A stretch of DNA of 57,487 nucleotides, taken from the NCBI GenBank assembly GCA_012719955.1, contig JAAXZI010000090.1, forward strand, positions 1 to 57,487. The letters are read 5' to 3'. This DNA comes from Phycisphaerae bacterium (lineage in GTDB: Bacteria > Planctomycetota > Phycisphaerae > UBA1845 > PWPN01). Position numbers and translations under genes: made by a program. A model generated the notes under the pieces. It was not told where the DNA came from and ran no database searches. It saw nothing but the letters and a program-made list of their open reading frames with translations. Positions 8,771 to 16,739 of this stretch are shown here, in pieces (positions within the stretch are counted from its first letter, which is position 1; every line of letters begins with the position of its first letter).

Positions 8771-9211
8771 ATGGTTCTCTACTTTGACATGTGCTGCCTG
8801 AAACGCCCGTTTGATGATCAGACCCAGGCGCGGATTGCCCTGGAGAGAACGGCGGTTCTTGCATTGCTGAAAGCGGTTGATCAGCGACAGCTTCGGGCAG
8901 TGCGTTCGCTGGCTCATGAACTGGAGAATTCCCGGAATCCGAACCCGCGTCGCGCCAGGGCCGTTGCCGCATGGCTGGCCACACTCAACCCTATGGAACC
9001 AACCCCCGAAGGTGTGATAAATCGAGCCATCACGTTGCAACAGAGGGGATTGGGGACCTTGGATGCGTTGCACATTGCCTGGGCGGAGTACCTCAAGGTT
9101 GACGTGTTCGTGACGGTGGACGATGACCTCCTGGCTCGGACGGCCCGAATGCCTGATATAATGATCGGGATTAGGGACCCTGTGGCCCTGGTCATGGAGT
9201 TAAGCTTATGA
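8771..9211 (+). CDS. PIN-domain ribonuclease toxin, VapC-like
   Basis: A 146-residue PIN-fold protein, probably the RNase toxin of a type II toxin-antitoxin pair. The first strand and acidic residue are YFDMCCLKRPFDD (Asp6), and the second acidic cluster is TLDALHIAWAEY followed by VFVTVDDDLL, as in PIN nucleases. PIN proteins cut tRNA or other RNA with Mg bound by four acidic residues. The ATG at 8771 follows GGAG with 6-base spacing and is preferred over the TTG at 8759. The downstream gene overlaps by ATGA, so the order is toxin first, which is less common than antitoxin first in vapBC operons. Confidence 0.75.
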   Translation: MVLYFDMCCLKRPFDDQTQARIALERTAVLALLKAVDQRQLRAVRSLAHELENSRNPNPRRARAVAAWLATLNPMEPTPEGVINRAITLQQRGLGTLDALHIAWAEYLKVDVFVTVDDDLLARTARMPDIMIGIRDPVALVMELSL

Positions 9212-9438
9212 GTGCCATTACGAATCTTGCGGAGCTTCGCCGTCGGGGTCTGGAAATCCTGGTTCGAGAACTTGGCTATGCGGATGCCATGAGGTTCCTT
9301 CTTCAGTACGATACCGGCTACGGGGATTACACGAAGGAACGGCGTGAATTCCTGCCTGACTGGACAGTGGAGGAAGCTGCACGAGAGGCTGACAAGCTGT
9401 TGGAGGCCGCTAGGGAGCGCGAGGTGAAGAAGCTTTGA
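9208..9438 (+). CDS. Likely antitoxin partner of PIN protein
   Basis: A 76-residue acidic, charged protein (MSAITNLAELRRRGLEIL...) that I cannot place in a named family. Its start overlaps the PIN gene stop as ATGA, and its own stop overlaps the next start as TTGA. It seems to be helical throughout, with no obvious ribbon-helix-helix or AbrB motif. Antitoxin function is inferred only from size, coupling and position beside a PIN toxin. Confidence 0.6.
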   Translation: MSAITNLAELRRRGLEILVRELGYADAMRFLLQYDTGYGDYTKERREFLPDWTVEEAAREADKLLEAAREREVKKL

Positions 9439-10949
9439 GCAGAAGAATTACTGACAACACCAGGTGGGTGCATCTGCTGTGTTTCGCGGTGGCACTGTGT
9501 GTCCCAGAGGTCCTCTTCGCCACCGAACCCAGCCGGTGCCGGTTGAGTATCCATCTGATTGCCAACTACAGCCCCGGGGCGCGGCAGATCATTGAGGCCC
9601 ATCCGCCGGTGATCAAGATTCTCGATCTGCACAACTCCATGATCGAGGCCATGCGGGCGTATAAAGCGGGGACACCCAATGGACGGGTGGTGCTGCGGAT
9701 CTACACCCAGAAGCGCTACACCGCGAGCGACGACCCGGCGGCCAGCGCGCGGGATTTCTGGAATACCGTGCTGGCGCCGGCCGTGAATGGCCTTTCCGCT
9801 TCGGACCGGGCGTTGATCGATTATCTGGAAGGGCCTAATGAGTGCGAGAGCACGCCGTGCTGGGGCGGCACGCTGGCCGACGCTCAGTGGTTCAACGATT
9901 TCTGGGTGGAACTGGCCCAGAAGATCGCGGACGGCGGTTTCAAGCCGTGCGCGTTCAGCATCCCGGTGGGCAACCCGCCGGGCACGCCAGAGGACATGCG
10001 CGCCCGCCTGGACAAAATCGCACCGGCCCTGCTCAAGTGCAAGCAGCTCGGAGGGGCGTGGAGCTATCACTCCTACACGGGGCTGTATACCACCGACGCG
10101 GCGACGGAGTATTGGTATGCGCTGCGCTACCGGCAGTTTTACGAGTACTTCGCCACGGCCCACCCGGACCTGGTGAACCTGCCGATTATTTTGACCGAAG
10201 GCGGCGTGGACACCGGCGGCAGCCCAACCGGTTCGGGCTGGCAGGCCCACGGCAACGCGGCCCAGTACAAGAACTGGCTCACCTGGTTTGATGCGCGCCT
10301 GCGCGAGGATCCGCAGGTGATCGGCTGCACGCTGTTTCAGATCGGCGATGCGAGCGGCTGGCCGTCGTTCGAGCTGGAGCCGATCGCGGAATGGCTGGCC
10401 AGGCAGATCGCTGTGGGCATTCCACCGACAATTCAATACAACCCCGCGCACATCACGGCCAGCGTCCAGCGGGGGCAGAATGCTCCGGCTGCAACCTTGA
10501 CGGTGAAGAACGTGGGCGCCAATACGCTGAACTACTCCATCACCGTTGACAAAGGCTGGCTGTCGGTCAATCCGGTGAGCGGCACGAGCACGGGGGAAGA
10601 GGACGCCATTACGGTGAGCTACACAACCGCCGGCCTGCAGCCGGGCACGTATACAGCGATGATCACGGTTGCGGACGCGAATGCCTCTAATTCCCCGCAG
10701 GGTATTCCGGTGACGTTGACGATCTGGGAGCCGCCCCAGCCGGGGGACCTGAACGGCGACCGGTACGTGGATGTGCAGGACGTGCGGATATTCGTGGGCT
10801 GCATGACCGGCGCGGGTTCAGAGCCGGTCGCGACCGAGTGCCAGAAGGCGGACATGGATTCGGACGGCGACGTGGACCAGTCGGATTTCGGGCTGTTGCA
10901 GCGCTGTTTCAGTGGGACGGCATTGGGAGACCCCCATTGTGCCGATTGA
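9435..10949 (+). CDS. Secreted glycosidase-like dockerin protein
   Basis: A 504-residue exported protein. A signal peptide covers about residues 1-29 (WVHLLCFAVALCVPEVLFA). Residues 35-325 look like a clan GH-A TIM barrel: Asn135-Glu136 in EGPNE is a candidate acid/base and Glu255 in ILTEGG a candidate nucleophile. Residues about 333-430 resemble a BACON/Ig-like module. Residues about 437-500 hold two dockerin-type Ca loops (GDLNGDRYVDVQDV and ADMDSDGDVDQSDF). The start is a TTG overlapping the previous stop. The fold and catalytic pair are inferred by pattern; I cannot name the GH family or substrate. Confidence 0.65.
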   Translation: MSRRITDNTRWVHLLCFAVALCVPEVLFATEPSRCRLSIHLIANYSPGARQIIEAHPPVIKILDLHNSMIEAMRAYKAGTPNGRVVLRIYTQKRYTASDDPAASARDFWNTVLAPAVNGLSASDRALIDYLEGPNECESTPCWGGTLADAQWFNDFWVELAQKIADGGFKPCAFSIPVGNPPGTPEDMRARLDKIAPALLKCKQLGGAWSYHSYTGLYTTDAATEYWYALRYRQFYEYFATAHPDLVNLPIILTEGGVDTGGSPTGSGWQAHGNAAQYKNWLTWFDARLREDPQVIGCTLFQIGDASGWPSFELEPIAEWLARQIAVGIPPTIQYNPAHITASVQRGQNAPAATLTVKNVGANTLNYSITVDKGWLSVNPVSGTSTGEEDAITVSYTTAGLQPGTYTAMITVADANASNSPQGIPVTLTIWEPPQPGDLNGDRYVDVQDVRIFVGCMTGAGSEPVATECQKADMDSDGDVDQSDFGLLQRCFSGTALGDPHCAD

Positions 10950-10966
10950 ACGAGAAGCCCAAGCCG

Positions 10967-12064
10967 ATGATGTCAACCTGCCGGCCGGATGCTGTCATCC
11001 GTCCAATTATCTGGCGCCGGAACCGATGGCTGAAAGCCGGCGCCGGGCTGGCGGCGTGCCTGGCGATGTTGGCGGCGGTGAGCCTCATCTGGGGCAATGG
11101 CACACAGAAAACCTTTGCGGCCGCAATCGGCCGGGTACAGCACGCGCGTACGTTCTCCTGTAAGGTCGTCGTGGAGTCGGATCGGGATGGGCAGGGGCGC
11201 GCATCATACGCTTACACGGTGGCCTTTAAAGAGCCAAACCTATACCGCTATGAGTGTCTGATGGATTCGCACGCTCCGACTTTCGGAGAAGTGATCGTCG
11301 AGGACTACGGCCGCCAGATCAGGCTCATCTCGAACCCGGCGGACAAGACGGCTTCCCTGGAAGATCTCCGGGGCTGCTACGAAGTGGATATGGATTCGGG
11401 ACAGGTGGAGCGAAGACGCCTGCATACCAACGACCGCGACGAATTGCTGAGTATCGTGGCCGCCGCCGTGGAGGATCTCGGCATCGTGCAGCTTGATGGG
11501 CAATCCGTGCGGCTGCTGCGATCGCAGAAGGGCGAGCGGATCACGAGCGCGTGGGTGCATCCGCAGACGGGTCTGCCGGTCCAGATCCGGATCGAGAGGC
11601 CTCACAGCAGTGTGCTGTTCAGTTCCATACGCATCGATGAGGAAATGAGTGACAATCTGTTCAGTCTCCAGCCACCGGCCGGTTATACGCTGTTCAAGAA
11701 TGGCGTGTACAACCCCTCTTCGGACGACCGCATGGCCAGGATGACCGCAAAGATCATGCGAGTGGGAATGCTCTGCCTGTCATACCGGGAAAAACATGGC
11801 CGGATGCCTGCGGCGCTTTCCGACCTGGCCGGCGGCGATATCGGCGAGGCGGCACTGAACACGCTCTTGGCCGCCCCGGATCAGCCCGAGGGGCCGGCGG
11901 TCATCCGGTACCGCGTCCCACGGCCGGACAGAGAGCCTGGCAAGGAGATCATGCTGTACGAGGCGTTCGATACCTGGCCGGCGGGCGGCATGATGGTGGG
12001 TTTTGCCGACGGGCATGCCGGGCATGTGGTCACGCAGGCGCAGTTTGAGGAATTGATGCGGTAG
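10967..12064 (+). CDS. Membrane-anchored LolA-like protein
   Basis: A 365-residue protein with one N-terminal transmembrane helix (WLKAGAGLAACLAMLAAVSL), a short linker TQKTFAAAIGRVQHARTFSC, and a beta-rich extracytoplasmic domain. The pattern resembles the LolA/LolB-like or DUF2092-type domains found behind a membrane anchor in planctomycetes. The C-terminus ends with FADGHAGHV, like the DG motif of planctomycetal pilin-like proteins. Start candidates are tandem ATGs at 10967 and 10970; the frame upstream overlaps the glycosidase gene and is unlikely. No sigma factor gene is adjacent. Function is unknown; lipid or lipoprotein sensing is only a guess. Confidence 0.55.
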   Translation: MMSTCRPDAVIRPIIWRRNRWLKAGAGLAACLAMLAAVSLIWGNGTQKTFAAAIGRVQHARTFSCKVVVESDRDGQGRASYAYTVAFKEPNLYRYECLMDSHAPTFGEVIVEDYGRQIRLISNPADKTASLEDLRGCYEVDMDSGQVERRRLHTNDRDELLSIVAAAVEDLGIVQLDGQSVRLLRSQKGERITSAWVHPQTGLPVQIRIERPHSSVLFSSIRIDEEMSDNLFSLQPPAGYTLFKNGVYNPSSDDRMARMTAKIMRVGMLCLSYREKHGRMPAALSDLAGGDIGEAALNTLLAAPDQPEGPAVIRYRVPRPDREPGKEIMLYEAFDTWPAGGMMVGFADGHAGHVVTQAQFEELMR

Positions 12065-12125
12065 CCGCCTGAGAACAGGAGGTCTTCAATCGCTCATTAG
12101 AGCTCCCGCTTGGGTCGCCAATCCG

Positions 12126-13091
12126 CTAAATTTGAAAATCCGGCACCGGGAACTCATCCGCCCCGTTCTCCCGCTGGCGGCGTTTTTGCACCCTCAACTC
12201 CGGCGTCTTGATGGTCACTGTGGCGTCCTGGGGGATAGCGGTGGTGAGGAAGACGGAGCCGCCGACCACCGAGTTGCGGCGCAGGACGGTGTCGCCGCCC
12301 AGGATGATGGCGTTGGCGTAGATGGTGACGTTGTCCTCGACCGTGGGGTGGCGCTTGTGACCGCGGATGAGCCGGCCGCGTTCGTCCTTGGGGAAAGACA
12401 GCGCGCCCAGGGTCACCCCCTGGTAGATCTTCACGTTGTCGCCGATCTCGGCGGTCTCACCGATGACCACGCCGGTGCCGTGGTCGATGAAGAAATTCCG
12501 GCCGATGCGGGCGCCGGGGTGGATGTCCACACCGGTCATGGTGTGGGCCCACTCGGTCATGACCCGGGGCACAAGGGGCACACCCATGGTGTACAGCTCA
12601 TGGGCAAAGCGATAGACGGTGACCGCCAGCACGCCGGGATAGGCCATGATGACTTCATCCGTGCTGATGGCGGCGGGGTCGCCGTCGTAGGCGGCCTGGA
12701 CGTCGCCGGCCAGCACCTCGCGGATGGCCGGGATGCGCTCGAGGAACTCCACCACGATGCGATGGGCGTGCTTCTCGCAGGGGACTTGTCCCCGATCGGA
12801 AGGCCGGTTCTGGTGACAGAGGGCATGGTAGACCTGCTGGAAGAGCCGTTCGCCGACCCTGGGCAGCAGCTCGCCGACGTGGAATCGCACGTTGTGCTGG
12901 TTGAGGTTCTGCCGGCCGTAGTAGCCGGGGTAGGCCAACTCCAGCAGGAGATGGATGATTTCCACGATTTCCCGGCGGCTGGGGAGATACTCGCGATCAA
13001 TGTGGCGCGTGCGTTCGTCGGCGTTGTAGCTGTCGACGATTTTGTCCACCAGCAGGGGCAATTGTTCGGTGATCTGGAACTGAGAAGGCAT
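12126..13091 (-). CDS. cysE: Serine O-acetyltransferase
   Basis: A 321-residue CysE/EpsC-type enzyme that transfers acetyl from acetyl-CoA to L-serine, giving O-acetylserine for cysteine synthesis. The N-terminal helical domain (about 1-150) is followed by a left-handed beta-helix of hexapeptide repeats (185-290). Active-site segments are visible as GVDIHP (187-192, His191) and DHGTGVVIGE (203-212, Asp203-His204). The KIYQGVTLGALSF loop is typical. It is longer than E. coli CysE (273) mainly in the N-terminal domain, like other planctomycetal forms. It converges with the LolA-like gene and has no operon partner here. Confidence 0.93.
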   Translation of the reverse strand: MPSQFQITEQLPLLVDKIVDSYNADERTRHIDREYLPSRREIVEIIHLLLELAYPGYYGRQNLNQHNVRFHVGELLPRVGERLFQQVYHALCHQNRPSDRGQVPCEKHAHRIVVEFLERIPAIREVLAGDVQAAYDGDPAAISTDEVIMAYPGVLAVTVYRFAHELYTMGVPLVPRVMTEWAHTMTGVDIHPGARIGRNFFIDHGTGVVIGETAEIGDNVKIYQGVTLGALSFPKDERGRLIRGHKRHPTVEDNVTIYANAIILGGDTVLRRNSVVGGSVFLTTAIPQDATVTIKTPELRVQKRRQRENGADEFPVPDFQI

Positions 13092-13394
13092 ACAAAACTA
13101 CTCCAACACGGTCTCCATTCACGGTTCAACAATATAGCCGCAAAGCCGTGGGAATGACGAGTGGCGCTTTGGGCGGGAAATCCCGATGGCTCAAGAGCAA
13201 CGGCGCGTAACCCGCGGTGGCGCCTCATCGGGCGTGGGTTCCCGGGCCGGGATTCTCAGCCGTCTTGTCCACGGCAGAGGCCGGCGTAGAATTGGCTGTC
13301 TCATCTTATGGGATCGTTGGAGGCCCCGGATACCCCTCCTTCCGGCCAGGACGGTCTAAGCCTCGTTTTCCGGCACATAGGGAGCAAGTTCAAC
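13092..13394. other. Gene-free intergenic stretch
   Basis: Divergent promoters for cysE and the sugar dehydrogenase gene are expected here, but I see no convincing -35/-10 pair, RNA gene or repeat. A GGAG at 13381-13384 is the probable ribosome site for the gene starting at 13395. Confidence 0.5.
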
Positions 13395-14519
13395 ATGCGC
13401 ATTGGGACCTGTGGATGCATCGTTTTCGCGGCGCTGCCATGGCTGGCAGGGGGCGGATGCCCCCCCTCCGAGCCGCTGGATCCGGGAGGACCGGATGGGA
13501 TGGGCGTGGAAATCCAGGTCTATGTGGACGGGGCGGATTTTCCGACCGCCCTCGCGATTGCGCCGGATGGGCGGCTGTTTTATACGGAGAAGAACCGGGG
13601 CGAGATCCGGGTGGTGAACGCCAATGGGGAGCTGCTGGCCGTGCCCTTCGCCAGCGTGCCGGCGTCGTCCGCCAGCGAGCGGGGGCTGCTGGGCATTGCG
13701 CTACACCCGGATTTCGCGACGAACGGTTTTGTGTACGTCTATTACACCCGTTCGGCCAGCGGGATGGTGACCAGTGCCCTGGCCGACGTGCTGGACAACC
13801 GGGTGGTGCGCTTTACGGCCGCTGGCGACGTGGCAGCCGGACCGGAAGAGGTGATCTTGACGCTGCCGGGACGGCCGGGGCCGAACCATAACGGTGGACA
13901 ACTGGCCTTCGGTCCGGACGGCAAGCTGTATGTCACCATTGGCGAGTTGGCCGTGGCCGCGAACGCCCAGGACGTGAATGTGCCCACCGGCAAGATCCTG
14001 CGTATCAACGACGACGGGAGCATTCCGGCGGACAATCCGTTCGGGGCGGATAATCCGGTGTTTGCCCTGGGGATCCGCAATTCCTTCGGCATCGGGTTCG
14101 ACCCGGTGAGCGGGTTGGCTTTCGTGACCGATAACGGCACCAGCGGGCATGACGAGGTCAACCGGATTGTCGCGGGCGGCAACTACGGCTGGCCGGTAGT
14201 GCTGGGCCTGGCCGGGGACGCGCGTTTCATTGATCCGCTGATCGATTTCGGGAACACCTCGGTGGTACCGACGGGGGTTGCCTTTGCCCGGGATGCAACA
14301 CTTGGGGAAAGTTCCCGAAACCGGCTCTTTGTCGCCCAATTCGCGACCGGGCGGATTTTTCGCTACGAACTCGACGCGGAGCGGGACGCGGTGGAGAGCG
14401 TGGATCTGTTTGCCCAGGGCATTTCCGACGGCATCACCGACCTGGAGTTCGGTCCGGACGGCACGCTGTTCGTAGCGACCAGCAGGCAGATTCTGCGTAT
14501 TGTGCCGGCCGGGGGATAG
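13395..14519 (+). CDS. PQQ-dependent sugar dehydrogenase-like lipoprotein
   Basis: A 374-residue six-bladed beta-propeller of the soluble glucose/aldose dehydrogenase family (GdhB/YliI). These use PQQ to oxidise sugars outside the cytoplasm. The lipobox LAGGGC near residues 14-19 predicts a lipoprotein. Signature segments are ERGLLGIALHPDF, NHNGGQLAFGPDGKLYV (including the His that acts as base in sGDH), FALGIRNSFGIGF and NYGWPV. The ATG at 13395 is preferred to 13308 because it gives a clean signal peptide with GGAG upstream. Many family members outside proteobacteria have untested substrates, so the true substrate is open. Confidence 0.85.
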   Translation: MRIGTCGCIVFAALPWLAGGGCPPSEPLDPGGPDGMGVEIQVYVDGADFPTALAIAPDGRLFYTEKNRGEIRVVNANGELLAVPFASVPASSASERGLLGIALHPDFATNGFVYVYYTRSASGMVTSALADVLDNRVVRFTAAGDVAAGPEEVILTLPGRPGPNHNGGQLAFGPDGKLYVTIGELAVAANAQDVNVPTGKILRINDDGSIPADNPFGADNPVFALGIRNSFGIGFDPVSGLAFVTDNGTSGHDEVNRIVAGGNYGWPVVLGLAGDARFIDPLIDFGNTSVVPTGVAFARDATLGESSRNRLFVAQFATGRIFRYELDAERDAVESVDLFAQGISDGITDLEFGPDGTLFVATSRQILRIVPAGG

Positions 14520-14608
14520 CGGCCCCTCAGGGACCGAATTGAACCGTCGGTGTGGGGCCCGGCCGCTGCGGGGGTGGGGGGCTGTGCCACGCTGCCTCGG
14601 GGGCTGGC

Positions 14609-14727
14609 AAAGGATTATGGTGAAGCGTCCGGGCGCATCAGGGGGGCGGGCGTCCTGCCCGTCTCAAAGGCGTGCAAAATGCACGCCCTCCGGGGTCCCC
14701 CGCCAAAAGGAATTGCCACACCCCTGC
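14609..14727 (+). repeat. Dispersed repeat A, plus-orientation copy
   Basis: The segment starts with AAAGGATTATGGTGAAGCG, found inverted at 5761-5779. It contains two palindromes, GGCGGGCG-TCC-TGCCCGTC near 14645 and the perfect GGCGTGCA-AAA-TGCACGCC near 14669-14687. Short open frames over it (beginning MVKRPGASGG) exist in both copies but look like a by-product of the repeat. Confidence 0.8.
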
Positions 14728-14816
14728 CTTGTAGCCATGATCCTCGGCTTGCCAATGGGGACCGGGGCGGGTCTAATTTCGGCCGGCGTGGGGCCGGGAC
14801 ACGTGTGTATCCGAAT

Positions 14817-14977
14817 GGCCGGTACGGAGCCTGGCCGTTACAGAGACGGGGGGCTGAACGGCCGGTACAGAGCCCGGCCGCTACACAGTGTCGTTCGAGC
14901 AGCCGGCACGGAGCCCGGTCGCTACAGAGACAACAGAGGGGGGCGCGGTACGGCCGGGTACGGAATTCGGCCGTTAT
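14817..14977 (+). repeat. Tandem degenerate 40-50 bp repeat
   Basis: About four units begin at 14817, 14870, 14901 and 14951 and share GGCCGGTACGGAGCCCGGCC followed by GCTACAGAG or close variants. Each unit is partly palindromic. There are no unique spacers of constant length, so it is not a CRISPR array. With repeat A it fills the 480-base gap upstream of the envelope operon. Confidence 0.75.
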
Positions 14978-15024
14978 ACAAACCGGTCTGACATGGATAG
15001 GTGAACTGCTCTAAGGAGCGCGTT

Positions 15025-15672
15025 ATGAGTCATGGCAAGAACTGGATGGCGGCAGGTCTGGTGGGGCTGGTGGCAGTCGCGGCAGGGGTAACGTGGAACA
15101 ACGTGGCCAGCGGAGCGGACCGGGCGGCGAATGCGGAAGGCGCCACCCGGGTGGCGGTCGTGGACCTCGTTCGGGTGTTTAACGAGTTCGACCAGACCAA
15201 GGTGCTCAACCAGAAGATGTCCGCGCTGGAGGACGAGCTGCGCAGCGAAGACCAGCGCAAGACGGCTGAAATCGAGAGCCAGAAGAACGCCTTGAAGGCC
15301 TTTGCCCCCGACTCGGTGGAATACAAGAAGCAGAGCGAAATCCTCAAACGGCTGATGATCGAATACCAGGTCTGGAAGTCCATGAAGCAGGATCACGTGG
15401 CCGATTCTCACCTGCGGTGGGTGAACCGGACCTACAAGCGCGTTGAAGACGAGGTGGCCGCAATTGCCCGGGCCCGGAATTTCCAGCTCGTCATAACTAA
15501 AGAGGAGCTCGATACTTCGATCACCGACTCGAAGGTCATGCTCAAGCAGATCGTGGGCCGGAAGGTGCTCTTCTCCGACGCGTCGGTGGATCTGACGGAC
15601 GAGGTTCTCACCCGGCTGAATGCGGCCTTCCAGAAAGCCGGCGGGGCGAGGTCCATTGATTTCAACAAGTAA
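15025..15672 (+). CDS. OmpH/Skp-like periplasmic chaperone
   Basis: A 215-residue Skp-family protein that holds unfolded outer-membrane proteins in the periplasm. An N-terminal signal or anchor (about 8-30) is followed by VAVVDLVRVFNEFDQTK, the usual first strand and helix. A long charged coiled coil (about 60-140) and a C-terminal strand region follow. A perfect AAGGAG at 15013-15018 supports the ATG at 15025. lpxD follows after 23 bases, the same skp-lpxD order found in many Gram-negatives. The N-terminus lacks a clear signal peptidase site, so it could remain membrane-anchored. Confidence 0.85.
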   Translation: MSHGKNWMAAGLVGLVAVAAGVTWNNVASGADRAANAEGATRVAVVDLVRVFNEFDQTKVLNQKMSALEDELRSEDQRKTAEIESQKNALKAFAPDSVEYKKQSEILKRLMIEYQVWKSMKQDHVADSHLRWVNRTYKRVEDEVAAIARARNFQLVITKEELDTSITDSKVMLKQIVGRKVLFSDASVDLTDEVLTRLNAAFQKAGGARSIDFNK

Positions 15673-15695
15673 TTCCAGATGGTGCATAAATACCG

Positions 15696-16739
15696 ATGAG
15701 CAAGACGGTTACGCTTGCTGAGATAGCCAAGTGGGTGGGCGGCGTGGTGCGCGGAGATGCCAGCACGCGCATTTCCGGGGTGGCGGGTGTCGCTGAAGCC
15801 GGACCCGATCAGCTTACCTGGCTGGCCCATGACAAGTACGCCTCGCAATTGCGGACCAGCAAGGCGGGGGCGGTGTTGGTGCCGGAGCAGTTTGGCGAGA
15901 CGCCCATGCCGGCGGTGCTGTGCCAGAACCCGGCCGTGGCGATGGTGACGATCCTGGCCCGGTTTTCCCCCCCGGTGCCGCGGCCGGCGGTGGGCACGCA
16001 TCCGACGGCTGTTGTCGCAAGTTCAGCTCAGATCGGAAGTAACGTCGCGATCGGCCCGCATGTGATCATCGGCGAGAACGCCCGCGTGGGCGACGGCTGT
16101 GTGCTGCACGCCAGCGTGTTCATCGGCGAAGGGAGTGTTCTGGGGCGGGATTGCGAGCTGTGGCCGGGGGTGGTAGTCCGCGAGCGTTGCACGTTGGGCG
16201 AGCGGGTGGTGGTGCATCCGAACGCGGTCATTGGGGCGGACGGCTTTGGATACCAGTTCATCGATGGTCGGCATGTGAAGATCCCCCAGATCGGGACGGT
16301 GCAGATCGAGGACGATGTCGAGATCGGGGCCAATTCCTGTATTGATCGAGCCAAGTGTGGGGCCACGGTTATCGGACGTGGGACCAAGATTGATAACCTC
16401 GTTCAGGTGGCCCATAATGTTCAAATTGGCCCGGACTGCATGATTGTGGCCCAAACTGGCATTGCCGGCAGTGCCCGCCTGGGACGGCTGGTCGTGGTAG
16501 GGGGGCAGGTGGGGATTCGGGACCATGTTACCTTGCATGACGGAGTCCAGGCGGCGGCCTGTTCGGCGATCTCCAAGGATGTGCCTGCCGGGACCACGGT
16601 AATGGGTATGCCCGCGGTCGAGCACGAGGTTTTTATTCGTGAGCGGGCAAAAATCCGCCGGCTGCCTAAAATGGCCGAGCAACTGGCCGACCTGATCAAG
16701 CGAGTCGAACGACTTGAATCTTCAGCAGACCATCCGTAA
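15696..16739 (+). CDS. lpxD: UDP-3-O-acyl-glucosamine N-acyltransferase
   Basis: LpxD transfers the second acyl chain, from acyl-ACP, to UDP-3-O-acyl-glucosamine in lipid A synthesis (Raetz pathway, step 3). The 347-residue protein has the N-terminal uridine-binding domain (1-100), a left-handed beta-helix of hexapeptide repeats (about 105-290) and a C-terminal helix. The catalytic His lies in LVQVAHNVQIGPD, and GADGFGYQF is a further signature. Length equals the E. coli enzyme within a few residues. It overlaps the TTG start of lpxC-fabZ by 26 bases, which indicates translational coupling. Confidence 0.95.
   Translation: MSKTVTLAEIAKWVGGVVRGDASTRISGVAGVAEAGPDQLTWLAHDKYASQLRTSKAGAVLVPEQFGETPMPAVLCQNPAVAMVTILARFSPPVPRPAVGTHPTAVVASSAQIGSNVAIGPHVIIGENARVGDGCVLHASVFIGEGSVLGRDCELWPGVVVRERCTLGERVVVHPNAVIGADGFGYQFIDGRHVKIPQIGTVQIEDDVEIGANSCIDRAKCGATVIGRGTKIDNLVQVAHNVQIGPDCMIVAQTGIAGSARLGRLVVVGGQVGIRDHVTLHDGVQAAACSAISKDVPAGTTVMGMPAVEHEVFIRERAKIRRLPKMAEQLADLIKRVERLESSADHP

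Noticed and set aside
12065-12125. Terminator between the convergent LolA-like and cysE genes
   Set aside because: No stable GC-rich hairpin with flanking T or A runs is visible.
14817-14977. Possible CRISPR array
   Set aside because: Units are degenerate, of variable length and without unique spacers; no cas genes are in the window.
14500-15014. Two overlapping open frames upstream of the Skp gene
   Set aside because: They run through repeat A and tandem units, overlap each other and have repeat-derived composition.
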